From positions 930,001 to 994,000 of the forward strand of contig NZ_CP051293.1 of the NCBI RefSeq assembly GCF_013170805.1: DNA of 64,000 nucleotides. Reading direction: 5' to 3'. Below are positions 27,214-36,454 of the stretch, in pieces. Made by a program: the position numbers and the translations under genes. How positions within the stretch are numbered: the stretch's first letter is position 1; the number at the start of each line of letters is the position of its first letter. The notes below the pieces were generated by a model. It saw nothing but the letters and a program-made list of their open reading frames with translations, had not been told where the DNA came from and searched no databases. This DNA comes from Mesorhizobium sp. NZP2077 (GTDB lineage: Bacteria; Pseudomonadota; Alphaproteobacteria; Rhizobiales; Rhizobiaceae).

Positions 27214-27717
27214 CTATTTACACTTGGCGATGGATGTCAGCGCCGCCGAAATGCCCTTCAGCGAGAAGACATAGGAGGTCGGGTTGCCGCGGCCGGACTT
27301 GGCCGTCACCTTCATGTCGGTGCCGGTCTTCATGGCGGCGATCAGAACCGGTTCCTCGGCGGCGTTCTCGACCCAGGCCGACTTGCCTTTCGTGAACATC
27401 GAGAACGATTTCTTGTCGATGGTGACGGTGGCCTTGGAACCTTCCTGGAAGGTGTAGCCGGCAATGAATTGCGGCTCGTAGGACACCTGCTGTCCCGGCC
27501 GCTGGCTGACGAAGAAGAACATGTCGCCATGGTCGAGCGTCGGCGGTTGCTTGTCGGTCGGCACGGTGAGCACGTAGCAGACCTTGCCGCCCGATGCCTG
27601 ATAGCTGTAGGTGCCCCAGGCATTGTGCTGGCCGATCTTGGTCGCCTGCTGCGCCAGAACAGGCGCTGCAGAGGCCACCAGGAACAGACTCGAAACCAGT
27701 GCTATCAATCCGCGCAT
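27214..27717 (-). CDS. invasion-associated locus B (IalB) family protein
   Basis: 167 residues with signal peptide MRGLIALVSSLFLVASAAPVLA. The IalB domain shows ASGGKVCYVLTVPTDKQPP, GDMFFFVSQRP and an ending TSIAKCK. IalB was named for erythrocyte invasion in Bartonella, but homologues occur in all Rhizobiales, where the role is unclear. Two cysteines (the one in KVCYV and the final CK) could pair. Periplasmic. Single gene with its own terminator region. Confidence 0.88.
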   Translation of the reverse strand: MRGLIALVSSLFLVASAAPVLAQQATKIGQHNAWGTYSYQASGGKVCYVLTVPTDKQPPTLDHGDMFFFVSQRPGQQVSYEPQFIAGYTFQEGSKATVTIDKKSFSMFTKGKSAWVENAAEEPVLIAAMKTGTDMKVTAKSGRGNPTSYVFSLKGISAALTSIAKCK

Positions 27718-27991
27718 CGTCTTTCCTGTATTCCAAATGGTGCGGAGGCGGGCCGCTTGGCGTCCTGCCGTCGCTTCATTTTGATTTAATCTGGGTTACC
27801 AAACGGTGAATTTCCCTCAACAAAAGGACGCTCACCCCAGGAAACCGCCGCCATTCCCGCGCCACCGCCTTGTCAGCGGTCGGCGCGACGTCCCTTCGGC
27901 GACTTGGAGGCCACGAAAGCGGCAAGAGTTTGACTTTTTCGCCGGCTGCTGAACGCCTGGGATCCAGGGGACACGTGCCGGCTGAAGACGC

Positions 27992-28354
27992 TCAGCCCTT
28001 GTCGGCGATGGCGTCCTTGGCGGCCTGGCGATGCGCCGGCGTGATGTGGGTGCTGACGGCGGTGATCGCGGCGGTCAGCACGGCGATGTCGTCGGTGAAG
28101 CCGAGCCCGAAAATGAAGTCGGGGATGAGGTCAAAGGGCAGGACGAAATAGCCGAGCGCGGCCACCAATATGCCCTTCGCGCGCATCGGTGTATTCTTGT
28201 CCATGGCGCAGTAGTAAGCGGCGACGACGTCTTCCATGAACGGGATCTGCCGTGCGGCCTTCTTGGCGGTGCGCCAGAATTTTTCGCGCACTTCGCTTTC
28301 GCCGCCGAGCTTGTCGCCAAAGCCGAAGAAATCAAAACCGGGTTGTTGCGCCAT
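27992..28354 (-). CDS. YkvA family membrane protein (DUF1232)
   Basis: 120 residues from ATG 28354. The DUF1232 signature PMRAKGILVAALGYFVLPFDLIPDFIFGLGFTDD is central and is followed by a second hydrophobic segment. It is a small inner-membrane protein of unknown function found widely in bacteria. A TTG codon directly before the ATG could also start it. Confidence 0.88.
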   Translation of the reverse strand: MAQQPGFDFFGFGDKLGGESEVREKFWRTAKKAARQIPFMEDVVAAYYCAMDKNTPMRAKGILVAALGYFVLPFDLIPDFIFGLGFTDDIAVLTAAITAVSTHITPAHRQAAKDAIADKG

Positions 28355-28481
28355 CAATCACTCCTTGCGGGTCTCATGCGCATCCTGGCGCATGCCTCGC
28401 GAGGGAAAATGTGGTGAAAGCCGGCCCCCGCTGCAAGATGCGGGCGCCGATTTGGATCGACGCTTGCGGCCAAGCGTACAT

Positions 28482-28778
28482 TCAGCCGCCGAAATAGCCG
28501 TTCATCTTCCTTGCCAGCGCTAAGTCGAGCGCCGTGACGCCGCCGGCGTCATGGGTGTTCAGCGTCACGTCCACGGTCTTGTAGACATTTGACCAGTCGG
28601 GGTGATGGTCCATCTTCTCGGCTGCCAGCGCGACGCGGGTCATGAAGGCGAAGGCTTCGGAAAAATTCTTGAAGGCGAAACGGCGCTTGATCGAGGCGCC
28701 GTCCGTGGCCAGCGACCAGTCGCCGAGTTCGGCAAGGGCCGCGGTGATGGCGTCCTTGCTGAGTTTTTCTCTCGTCAT
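28482..28778 (-). CDS. phhB: pterin-4a-carbinolamine dehydratase
   Basis: 98 residues from ATG 28778. The family pattern is complete: [47 protein letters not shown], including the HHP and the later H that form the active site. It recycles 4a-hydroxytetrahydrobiopterin after aromatic amino-acid hydroxylation. No phhA lies in the window. The upstream extension of the frame has no family match. Confidence 0.93.
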   Translation of the reverse strand: MTREKLSKDAITAALAELGDWSLATDGASIKRRFAFKNFSEAFAFMTRVALAAEKMDHHPDWSNVYKTVDVTLNTHDAGGVTALDLALARKMNGYFGG

Positions 28779-28882
28779 GATGATTTCCCGTGCTATCTCG
28801 AATTCGACCCTCACCATAATGCAAGTCGCCCAAAAGTGCTTTGCGGTTTTGGGGTTCCAAATGCACAAACGGCGCATATCGA

Positions 28883-29401
28883 ATGAGCATGAAGCCGATA
28901 AATTCCATTCTGTTCGTTTGCCTCGGCAACATTTGCCGCTCGCCATTGGCCGAGGGCGTCTTTCGCGCCGTCTGGGCGGAGCGTGGCCGGGGCCAGGATA
29001 TCCAGCTGGATTCGGCCGCTACCAGCGGCTGGGAGGTCGGCTCGGCGCCCGATCCACGCTCGATCGCGATTGCGGTGCGTCACGGCATCGACATTTCCGG
29101 GCAGAGGGCACGCAAGGTCAGGCCGGAGGATTTCTCCCGTTTCGACCTGATCCTCGGCATGGACCGCTCGAATGTCGCCGATCTCAAGGCGCTGGCGCCG
29201 GCGGCTGCGCGCGACCGGCTGCAACTCTTCCTGGAGTTCGCGCACGGACAGGCGCGCGACGTGCCCGATCCCTATTATGACGGGGCGGAGGCCTTTGCCG
29301 AAGTCTACCGCATGATCCGCGAGGCGTCGGAGGCGCTGGCGGCGCGGCTGGCGGCGCGGGCATCGTTGCCCGACAGCGGCCAGGCTTCCTCGACGATATA
29401 G
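28883..29401 (+). CDS. low-molecular-weight protein tyrosine phosphatase
   Basis: 172 residues from ATG 28883. The phosphatase loop is Cys13-x5-Arg19 in [15 protein letters not shown], and the acid residue is in [12 protein letters not shown]. Cytoplasmic. Bacterial members dephosphorylate tyrosine kinases of polysaccharide synthesis or other proteins; no such kinase is nearby. The last 97 bp overlap the 3' end of thpR on the other strand. A second ATG at 28889 is equally usable. Confidence 0.9.
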   Translation: MSMKPINSILFVCLGNICRSPLAEGVFRAVWAERGRGQDIQLDSAATSGWEVGSAPDPRSIAIAVRHGIDISGQRARKVRPEDFSRFDLILGMDRSNVADLKALAPAAARDRLQLFLEFAHGQARDVPDPYYDGAEAFAEVYRMIREASEALAARLAARASLPDSGQASSTI

Positions 29402-29901
29402 GGGCCGCCGCCGACCGAATCGCGAGACGACATCAGGACGAAACGGCCGATGCGGAACGGCAGCGTCGAGAAATTGCCACGCGCCGACAGATATTGGGCG
29501 ACATCCAGCGGGGTGGAATTGCGCAGGCGCGCAAGCGTGACATGCGGCATGAACTTGCGCGGGTCGGCGGGGATGCCGAGCCGCTGGCAGATGCGTTCGA
29601 TTTCGCCCTGAAGGGCGGCGAGATCGGGCGAAGCGGAGGCGCCGGCCCACACCGCATGCGGCTTCTTCTGGCCGAAAGCGCCTACACCGGACAGGGTCAG
29701 CGAGAAGGAGGGGCGGTGGACGCGGTCGAGCGCGTTGGCGATCTCGTCGGCGACATGGCCCGGGACATCACCGATGAAGCGCAGCGTCAGATGGTAGTTT
29801 TCAACGTCGATCCAGCGGGCCCCCGGCAGGCCGCCCCTAAGCAGGGACAGCGAAAGAGCGGCGTCACGCGGAATTTCGAGGGCGGTGAAAAGACGCGGCA
29901 T
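29305..29901 (-). CDS. thpR: RNA 2',3'-cyclic phosphodiesterase (2'-5' RNA ligase family)
   Basis: 198 residues from ATG 29901. Two HxTx catalytic motifs are present: HLTLRFIG and HVTLARLR, about 80 residues apart. The enzyme opens 2',3'-cyclic phosphates on RNA ends. The Ala/Ser-rich C-terminal tail ([22 protein letters not shown]) is encoded inside the region overlapping the phosphatase gene tail to tail and may be a late extension. Confidence 0.9.
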   Translation of the reverse strand: MPRLFTALEIPRDAALSLSLLRGGLPGARWIDVENYHLTLRFIGDVPGHVADEIANALDRVHRPSFSLTLSGVGAFGQKKPHAVWAGASASPDLAALQGEIERICQRLGIPADPRKFMPHVTLARLRNSTPLDVAQYLSARGNFSTLPFRIGRFVLMSSRDSVGGGPYIVEEAWPLSGNDARAASRAASASDASRIMR

Positions 29902-30029
29902 GATGAGCCTCCCTTCCTCGAATCGAACTGTCATCCCTAGCGAATCATCGATAGTCAAATGGAGCAAGAGGTTTATTGGTCACAGGCTTTGCCAAATAGT
30001 TTCCGCAGGGGAAGGCGGCTTTGTCGTCC

Positions 30030-30674
30030 TCACAAACCTCCCTGCACCGCCGCGATGGCCTTCTCGACCGTGGGCAGGATGCGTTTGACCATCCGGTCGA
30101 TGCCCTGCGCGTTCGGATGCATGCCATCCTCGAGCTGCAGGCCGGGCTGACCGGCGACGCCGTCGAGAAAGAACGGGTAAAGCTTGACGTCGTATTTCCT
30201 GGCAAGGTGCGGAAAGATGGCGTCGAAAGCACTCTGGTAGTCGGCGCCGAGATTGGGCGCGGCGCGCATGCCGGCCAACAGCACAGCGATCTTGCGCCCC
30301 TTCAGCTTCGCCAGCATGGCGTCCAGGTTCTTCCTGGTGATATCGGGCGAGACGCCGCGCAGCATGTCGTTGGCGCCGAGTTCGAGGATGACCAGCCGGG
30401 TTCCGTCCGGCACCGACCAGTCGAGCCGCGCCAGGCCGCCGCTGGTGGTGTCGCCGGAAACACCGGCATTGGCGACGATCACGTCATGGCCCCTGTCGCG
30501 CAAAGCCGCCTGGAGCTTGTCGGTGAAGCCCTCGCCGGGTCCGAGGCCAAACCCCGCCATCAGGCTGTCACCGAAGCCGACGATCTTGAAGGGCTCGGCC
30601 CGCGCCGACGAAATGGCGCCGCAAACGGCGAGGAAAAGGATCAGGCCTGCGGCAATACTGCGTTTGAAAGACAT
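30030..30674 (-). CDS. tesA: periplasmic arylesterase/thioesterase TesA (SGNH hydrolase)
   Basis: 214 residues from ATG 30674. A signal peptide ends at AISSARA. The SGNH blocks follow in order: FGDSLMAGFGL (nucleophile Ser), ANAGVSGDTTSGG (Gly), LELGANDMLRG (Asn) and DGMHPNAQG (Asp/His). It hydrolyses acyl esters or thioesters in the periplasm. It is divergent from an ABC ATPase-permease pair, the usual tesA-ybbA-ybbP arrangement. Confidence 0.92.
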   Translation of the reverse strand: MSFKRSIAAGLILFLAVCGAISSARAEPFKIVGFGDSLMAGFGLGPGEGFTDKLQAALRDRGHDVIVANAGVSGDTTSGGLARLDWSVPDGTRLVILELGANDMLRGVSPDITRKNLDAMLAKLKGRKIAVLLAGMRAAPNLGADYQSAFDAIFPHLARKYDVKLYPFFLDGVAGQPGLQLEDGMHPNAQGIDRMVKRILPTVEKAIAAVQGGL

Positions 30675-30759
30675 GCGACGGGCCCCATATGACAGAAAAT
30701 CTTCCGGCGACGGCTTCCGGCAAGCAGAGCCTTCACCTTCCATATAGGACACTTTCATT

Positions 30760-31455
30760 TTGACAGAAGCCGTCATCGCGCTGAAAGACGTATCCCTGAC
30801 GCTCGGCGAGGGCGCTTCATCCGTCCATGTGCTGAAGGGTGTCAGCCTTGAAGTGGCGCACGGCGAGGCGACCGGCATCGTCGGTCCGTCGGGGTCCGGC
30901 AAGTCGACCTTGCTGATGGTGCTGGCAGGCCTGGAAAGGGTCGATTCGGGTACGGTACGAATCGCCGGCGAGCTGCTCAACGGCAAAAGCGAGGACCAGA
31001 TTGCTTCGTTTCGTGGCCGAAACATTGGCATCGTGTTCCAATCCTTCCATCTCATCCCCAATATGACGGCGCTCGAAAATGTCGCGGTGCCGCTGGAGCT
31101 GGCCGGCCATGCCGATCCGTTTTCGGTGGCGGCACGCGAGCTGGCGGCGGTGGGCCTCTCCGACCGCGTCACCCATTATCCCGGCGAACTCTCGGGCGGT
31201 GAACAGCAGCGCGTAGCGATCGCCCGGGCGCTGGCGCCATCGCCGCGCATTCTCATTGCCGACGAGCCGACCGGCAATCTCGACCAGGCGACGGGGCGGC
31301 AGGTCGCCGACCTCCTGTTCGCCAAGGCGGCCGAGCGCGGCATGACGCTGGTGCTGGTCACCCATGATCCCGCCCTTGCGGCACGCTGTTCGCGCCAGGT
31401 TTCGATGCGCTCGGGACGGATCGAAGCGCCGGCGCCGGTCAAGGTCACCGCCTGA
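30760..31455 (+). CDS. ABC transporter ATP-binding protein (YbbA/LolD type)
   Basis: 231 residues. Walker A is GPSGSGKST, the signature LSGGEQQRVAIARAL and Walker B ILIADEPTGNLD, as in MacB/LolD-type ATPases. The start is a TTG at 30760 (TTG ACA GAA GCC), because no ATG fits before the conserved EAVIALKDVSL. Its stop overlaps the permease start (TGATG), so the two are coupled. YbbA works with YbbP; the cargo is unknown. Confidence 0.92.
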   Translation: MTEAVIALKDVSLTLGEGASSVHVLKGVSLEVAHGEATGIVGPSGSGKSTLLMVLAGLERVDSGTVRIAGELLNGKSEDQIASFRGRNIGIVFQSFHLIPNMTALENVAVPLELAGHADPFSVAARELAAVGLSDRVTHYPGELSGGEQQRVAIARALAPSPRILIADEPTGNLDQATGRQVADLLFAKAAERGMTLVLVTHDPALAARCSRQVSMRSGRIEAPAPVKVTA

Positions 31456-34004
31456 TGCCCCTGGCGCAGACGCTGAAGCTCGCCGTTCGCTTCTCGCTGC
31501 GCGAGATGCGCGGCGGCCTGTCCGGCTTCCTGATCTTCCTCGCCTGCATTGCGCTCGGCGTCGCGGCGATCGGCGGCGTCAATTCGGTTGCCCGTTCGAT
31601 CAGCGCCGGCGTCGCCGACCAGGGCCAGACGCTGCTTGGCGGCGATCTGCGCTTCCAGATCAACCAGCGCGATGCCAACCAGGTGGAGCGCGGCTTTCTC
31701 GATGGACTCGGCACAGTTTCGCGTACCGCAAGCATGCGCTCGATGGCGCGCCTGGCCGATGGTTCGGACCAGGCGCTGGTCGAGGCCAAGGCGATCGACG
31801 AGGCCTATCCGCTTTATGGCGCGCTGGAAACCGAACCGAAGCTGTCGAAGCAGCAGCTGTTCGGCGAAGAGTTTGGCGTCTTCGGTGCGGCGGCGCCGGA
31901 TCTGCTGTTCGAACGGCTGCATCTCAAGCCCGGCGACCGGCTGAAGCTCGGCACCGCGACCTTCGAGCTGCGTGCCAGGCTGGTCACCGAGCCGGATGCC
32001 GTATCCGACGGTTTCGGTTTCGCGCCAAGGCTGATGATCTCGACCGAAGGCCTGGCGGCCAGCGGGCTGGTGCAGCCGGGCAGCCTGGTTGAAAATGCCT
32101 ACAAGGTCCGGCTGCCCGCCGATGCGGACGAGGCGCGGCTCAAGGCGATCCAGGACCAGGCGGCGAAAGACTTTCCCGAGGCCGGCTGGTCGATCCGTAC
32201 ACGCAGCAATGCGGCACCCGCACTGTCCTCCAACATCGAACGCTTCTCGCAATTCCTGACGCTGGTCGGGCTGACGGCGCTGGTGGTCGGCGGCGTCGGC
32301 GTCGCCAATGCGGTGCGCGCCTATCTCGACGGTAAGCGCGGCGTCATCGCCACTTTCAAGAGCCTCGGCGCTTCCGGCGGCTTCGTCTTTGCCGTTTATC
32401 TCGTGCAGATCCTGATCATCGCGGCACTTGGCATCGTGCTCGGTCTCGTGCTCGGCGCGCTGATGCCCTTTGCCGCGAGTGCCGCGCTGCAGTCCGTCAT
32501 CCCGGTGCCGGCGGAGAGTGGCTTCTATCCCGGCGCGCTCGGTATGGCGGCGCTGTTCGGGCTGCTGGTGACGCTGGCCTTCGCGCTGCTGCCGCTCGGC
32601 CGCGCCCGCGATGTGCCGGCAACCGCGCTGTTCCGCGAGATGGGTCTGGAAAGCCGTGGCTTGCCGCGTCCGATCTATGTCGCATCGGCCATCGGCATCG
32701 CGCTGCTGCTGGCGGCTTTGGCCATCCTGTTCTCGGGCGACCAACGCATCGCCTCGATCTTCGTCGGCGCTACCATCTTCGCCTTCCTGGTGCTGCGCCT
32801 CGTCGGCGCGCTGGTGCAATGGGCGGCCAGGAAGAGCCCGCGCGTGCGCTTCGTGGCGCTCAGGCTCGCCGTCGGCAACATCCACCGGCCGGGCGCCTTG
32901 ACGCCATCGGTGGTGCTGTCGCTGGGGCTCGGGCTGACGCTGCTGGTGACGCTGGCGCTGATAGACGGGAATCTCAGGCAACAGATCTCCGGCAGCCTGC
33001 CGGAGCGGGCGCCGAACTTCTTCTTCGTCGACATCCAGGGCAGCGATGTCGATGCGTTTTCGGCGCTGATCGGCAAGGAGGCGCCAAAGGGGACTTTGGC
33101 CAAGGTGCCGATGCTGCGCGGCCGCGTGATGGCGCTCAACGGCGTCGATGTCGACAAGGTCAAGGTGCCGGCCGAAGGCGCCTGGGTGCTGAAAGGCGAC
33201 CGCGGCCTGACCTATGACGCCAAACAGCCGGAAAACGCGACGCTGACCGAGGGCAAATGGTGGCCGGACAATTATACCGGTGAGCCGCTGGTTTCATTCT
33301 CGGCGCAAGAAGGCAAGGAAATCGGGCTGAAACTCGGGGACACTATCACCGTCAATGTGCTCGGCCGCAACGTGACGGCTAGGATCGCGAATTTCCGCCA
33401 GGTCCAATGGGAAACGATGGGCATCAATTTCGTCATGGTGTTCTCGCCCAATACATTCACTGGGGCGCCGCATGGCTGGATGGCGACGCTGACCGAAAAG
33501 AGCGCCACGACGGCTGATGACGCGCGCATCCTCAATGCCGTCACCCGCGCCTTTCCGGCGGTGACGACGGTGCGGGTCAAGGATGCGCTCGATGTCGTCA
33601 ACCGGCTGGTCGGCCAGCTCGGCACGGCGATTCGGGCCGCGGCCGGCGTGGCGCTGATCGCGTCGGTGCTGGTGCTGGCCGGCGCGCTCGCCGCCGGCAA
33701 CCGGGCGCGCGTCCACGACGCGGTCGTGCTGAAGACGCTCGGCGCCACCAGGCGAACGCTGATCACGGCCTTCTCTCTCGAGTACATGCTGATCGGACTG
33801 GCCACCGCGCTCTTTGCGCTAGCCGCCGGCGGCATCGCGGCCTGGTACGTTGTCGCCCGCATCATGACGCTGCCGTCGCATTTCATGCCCGAGGTGGCGG
33901 TGGCGACCATCGTCTTTGCGCTGGTGATCACGGTCGGCATCGGTCTCGCCGGCACCTGGCGGGTGCTCGGCCACAAGGCGGCACCGGTGCTGCGCGAGCT
34001 GTAA
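31455..34004 (+). CDS. FtsX-domain ABC transporter permease (YbbP type)
   Basis: 849 residues. An N-terminal membrane segment (SGFLIFLACIALGVAAIGGV) precedes a large periplasmic domain. Two FtsX membrane blocks follow, around 265-450 and 735-849, with the typical VVLKTLGATRRTLITAFSLEYMLIG near the end. It pairs with the preceding ATPase and probably performs mechanical or lipid-related work at the membrane rather than simple transport. The cluster with tesA suggests a link to lipid or lysophospholipid handling; this is inference from context. Confidence 0.92.
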   Translation: MPLAQTLKLAVRFSLREMRGGLSGFLIFLACIALGVAAIGGVNSVARSISAGVADQGQTLLGGDLRFQINQRDANQVERGFLDGLGTVSRTASMRSMARLADGSDQALVEAKAIDEAYPLYGALETEPKLSKQQLFGEEFGVFGAAAPDLLFERLHLKPGDRLKLGTATFELRARLVTEPDAVSDGFGFAPRLMISTEGLAASGLVQPGSLVENAYKVRLPADADEARLKAIQDQAAKDFPEAGWSIRTRSNAAPALSSNIERFSQFLTLVGLTALVVGGVGVANAVRAYLDGKRGVIATFKSLGASGGFVFAVYLVQILIIAALGIVLGLVLGALMPFAASAALQSVIPVPAESGFYPGALGMAALFGLLVTLAFALLPLGRARDVPATALFREMGLESRGLPRPIYVASAIGIALLLAALAILFSGDQRIASIFVGATIFAFLVLRLVGALVQWAARKSPRVRFVALRLAVGNIHRPGALTPSVVLSLGLGLTLLVTLALIDGNLRQQISGSLPERAPNFFFVDIQGSDVDAFSALIGKEAPKGTLAKVPMLRGRVMALNGVDVDKVKVPAEGAWVLKGDRGLTYDAKQPENATLTEGKWWPDNYTGEPLVSFSAQEGKEIGLKLGDTITVNVLGRNVTARIANFRQVQWETMGINFVMVFSPNTFTGAPHGWMATLTEKSATTADDARILNAVTRAFPAVTTVRVKDALDVVNRLVGQLGTAIRAAAGVALIASVLVLAGALAAGNRARVHDAVVLKTLGATRRTLITAFSLEYMLIGLATALFALAAGGIAAWYVVARIMTLPSHFMPEVAVATIVFALVITVGIGLAGTWRVLGHKAAPVLREL

Positions 34005-34164
34005 CTTCAGGAATTTCAGGGCCGGAGCGGCCATCCCGGATTAAATCTCGGTAAGGATGCCGGCCGGAAAGCCCGGGAAACGGCCTTTCGGCCTCTCACG
34101 AACCGTTACATCCGGTTACGGTCTTGTTCTTGACGCGAATAACCATCATATTTCGCCACAGGCA

Positions 34165-34241
34165 TGCTGGAGCCCCGCCAGCGGCGCCTGGGTCCGCAAG
34201 AGGCCCGACACCGGACGGGGCAGAAGCAATAGAGGATTCCA
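34165..34241 (+). ncRNA. candidate ybhL leader RNA
   Basis: In the 77 bp before the Bax-inhibitor gene, GCCCCG (34172-34177) pairs with CGGGGC (34216-34221). Inside, GGGTC (34190-34194) pairs with GGCCC (34202-34206) around a 7-base loop. Rfam describes a conserved ybhL leader RNA upstream of exactly this gene in Rhizobiales. The position and the two helices fit; the consensus itself was not compared. Confidence 0.5.
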
Positions 34242-35015
34242 ATGGCTGATCCCATTCGCAATTATCAGACGTCGGCAGTGCCCGGCGTCCGCGCCGACAT
34301 CGATCAGGGTCTGCGCGCCTATATGATCAAGGTCTACAATCTGATGGGGCTTGGCCTCCTCATCACCGGCCTTGCCGCTGTCGGCACGATCATGCTGGCC
34401 ACCACCACCGATCCGGCCTCGGCTGTCGCAACGCTGCCGACTGGCGAGATGTTGACCTCTTTCGGCGTTGCGATCTTCGGTTCGCCGCTGAAGTGGGTGG
34501 TGATCTTTGCCCCGCTGGCAGCTGTGATGTTTCTATCGTTTCGCGTCCAGTCGATGAGCGTTGCTGCCGCCCAGACGACGTTCTGGGTCTACGCCGGCCT
34601 CGTCGGCCTGTCGCTGTCGTCGATCTTCCTGGTCTACACGGCGGCCAGCATCTCGCAGACCTTCTTTGCCACCGCCGCCGCCTTCGGCGCGCTGTCGCTG
34701 TTCGGTTACACGACCAAGCGCGACCTGACGGCGATGGGTTCGTTCCTGATCATGGGCGTGTTCGGCATCATCATCGCGTCGGTGATCAACATCTTCCTGC
34801 ACTCGTCAGCGCTGTCCTTCGCCGTTTCGGCGATCGGCGTGCTGGTCTTCGCCGGCCTCACCGCTTATGACACGCAGAAGATCAAGGAGATGTATTTCGA
34901 GGGTGATGCTTCGGATGTCGCCGGCCGCAAGGCCATCATGGGCGCGCTGAGGCTCTATCTCGACTTCATCAACCTGTTCATGTTCCTGCTGCAGTTCATG
35001 GGCGACCGCCGCTAA
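34242..35015 (+). CDS. ybhL: Bax inhibitor-1/YccA family membrane protein (YbhL-like)
   Basis: 257 residues with seven hydrophobic segments. The conserved C-terminal block SAIGVLVFAGLTAYDTQKIKEMY and the end ALRLYLDFINLFMFLLQFMG are typical of TMBIM/BI-1 proteins. Bacterial homologues such as BsYetJ are pH-sensitive calcium leak channels; the function in rhizobia is not established. The start follows GAGGATT. It has a candidate leader RNA upstream and a terminator downstream, so it is monocistronic. Confidence 0.92.
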   Translation: MADPIRNYQTSAVPGVRADIDQGLRAYMIKVYNLMGLGLLITGLAAVGTIMLATTTDPASAVATLPTGEMLTSFGVAIFGSPLKWVVIFAPLAAVMFLSFRVQSMSVAAAQTTFWVYAGLVGLSLSSIFLVYTAASISQTFFATAAAFGALSLFGYTTKRDLTAMGSFLIMGVFGIIIASVINIFLHSSALSFAVSAIGVLVFAGLTAYDTQKIKEMYFEGDASDVAGRKAIMGALRLYLDFINLFMFLLQFMGDRR

Positions 35016-35053
35016 GGCTTCGCATCATGGTTTGACTGGACCATAGGGTTTGG

Positions 35054-35085
35054 AAGGGGCGGCCCAACGGCCGCCCTTTTCTTTT
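35054..35085 (+). terminator. Rho-independent terminator after ybhL
   Basis: GGGCGGCC pairs with GGCCGCCC around CAAC and is followed by TTTTCTTTT. It starts 39 bp after the stop codon. Confidence 0.9.
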
Positions 35086-35134
35086 GCGCCGGCGTTTGCT
35101 GTTATCCGAGGCAGACTGAAGGCTTGCATAAAGA

Positions 35135-35713
35135 ATGAGCAATATTGTGATTCGGCCGGCCATCGCGGCCGACCTCGACACCATTACCGATATCTACGCC
35201 GACGCGGTGACACATGGCACGGCGAGCTACGAACTGGACCCGCCAAGCCGGGCCGAGATGGGCACGCGATTCGACACGCTCACGGCCGGCGGCCTTCCCT
35301 ATCTGGTGGCGGAAAAGGACGGCGCCGTGCTCGGCTATGCCTATGCCGGCGCCTTCCGACCGCGCCCGGCCTATCGCTTCATCGTCGAGGATTCGGTCTA
35401 TATCGCGCCTGAAGCCAAGGGCCAGGGTGTCGGCCTCAAGCTGATGCTGAGCCTGATCGCGGCTGCCGAGGCGGCGGGCTTCCGCCAGATCGTCGCGGTG
35501 ATCGGCGACGGCCATGCCGACAGCGCCTCGGTCAGGCTGCACGAAAAGCTCGGCTTTCGCCATTCAGGCCGGCTCGAAGGCTCCGGCTACAAGCACGGGC
35601 GCTGGCTGGACACGGTGTTCATGCAGCTGCCGCTGAATGGCGGGGCGACGCTGCCGCCGGATCCGGCTTCTCTGCCGGAGCGCATATTTCGCGACGGGCT
35701 TAGGGGGAAATGA
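35135..35713 (+). CDS. GNAT N-acetyltransferase, phosphinothricin acetyltransferase-like
   Basis: 192 residues. The N-terminus IVIRPAIAADLDTITDIYADAVTHGTASYELDPP is typical of Pat/Bar-type acetyltransferases. Acetyl-CoA-binding motif A is APEAKGQGVGLKLM, and ASVRLHEKLGFRHSGRL is motif B. It would acetylate an amino acid or analogue such as methionine sulfoximine; the true substrate is unknown. Confidence 0.87.
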   Translation: MSNIVIRPAIAADLDTITDIYADAVTHGTASYELDPPSRAEMGTRFDTLTAGGLPYLVAEKDGAVLGYAYAGAFRPRPAYRFIVEDSVYIAPEAKGQGVGLKLMLSLIAAAEAAGFRQIVAVIGDGHADSASVRLHEKLGFRHSGRLEGSGYKHGRWLDTVFMQLPLNGGATLPPDPASLPERIFRDGLRGK

Positions 35714-35794
35714 ATTGAGGAGTTGAAGAGCGAAAGAACCCGGCGGGCATATCAGGCGCCGATGCCCTTTTCTTCAGTTCTCCAATTCCGCAGC

Positions 35795-36181
35795 TCAGGC
35801 CCCTACAACCTTGAGCTTGGAATCGAACACACCAAGCACGCGGCCGAGTTCCTGGCCGCGTTTGAGGATGCGCCCGCCGGCGGCGATGACGGCGAAGGCA
35901 CCCTGTTTGCGGGCGAGTTTCGGGTCCTTGACTATCTGGAACAGCGGCACTTCGCTGGCGCGGCGGAAGACGGAAAACACGGCCCTGTCGGTGAGATGAT
36001 CAATGGCATAGTCACGCCATTCATTGGCGGCGACCATGCGTCCGTAGAGCCTCAGGATCTGGTCCAGTTCACGCCGGTCGAAGCGTACCGGCTGGTCGAG
36101 GCGCTCACGTCGCGCCTCGTGCAGCGGGATCAATATTGCGGATGCGTCACCATCCCCCGTCCCGCCGCTGTCGTCAGTCAT
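35795..36181 (-). CDS. DUF2794 domain-containing protein
   Basis: 128 residues from ATG 36181. The family core is PVRFDRRELDQILRLYGRMVAANEWRDYAIDHL and DRAVFSVFRRASEVPLFQIVKDPKLARKQGAFAVI. No signal peptide or membrane segment. Found almost only in alphaproteobacteria; function unknown. The longer open frame to 36337 lacks family similarity. Confidence 0.85.
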   Translation of the reverse strand: MTDDSGGTGDGDASAILIPLHEARRERLDQPVRFDRRELDQILRLYGRMVAANEWRDYAIDHLTDRAVFSVFRRASEVPLFQIVKDPKLARKQGAFAVIAAGGRILKRGQELGRVLGVFDSKLKVVGA

Positions 36182-36454
36182 GCCTCGATCCTTCAAAATG
36201 AATCTTTGCCAACCAAAATTGGCCCCTTCGCGCCGCAATTGCAAGAGCCGGCGAAGCAGTGGCGGCGGCGCGCCGTTTCTGCAACGTCCAGTCACGTTTG
36301 CGAACCGCATGTTGGAATTGGTGATGCTTCGCCACATTCTCGCCTTTTTTTATCCGCGCTCATGCCCCAATGTCCGACGAATTTACCGGCGTTGCCTGAG
36401 ACGGTTCGGTCCGGCACCGGCTCGTAAACCCCAAGCCCCCCGCCCACGGGTCTG

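Noticed and set aside
31176..32981. 601-codon minus-strand frame over the ABC genes
   Set aside because: Gln/Arg/His-rich antisense of two clear ABC genes.
36182..36454. Plus-strand frames in the 36.2-36.5 kb gap as proteins
   Set aside because: Arg/Ser/Pro-rich without ribosome site or family likeness; they overlap the RNA candidate and DUF2794.
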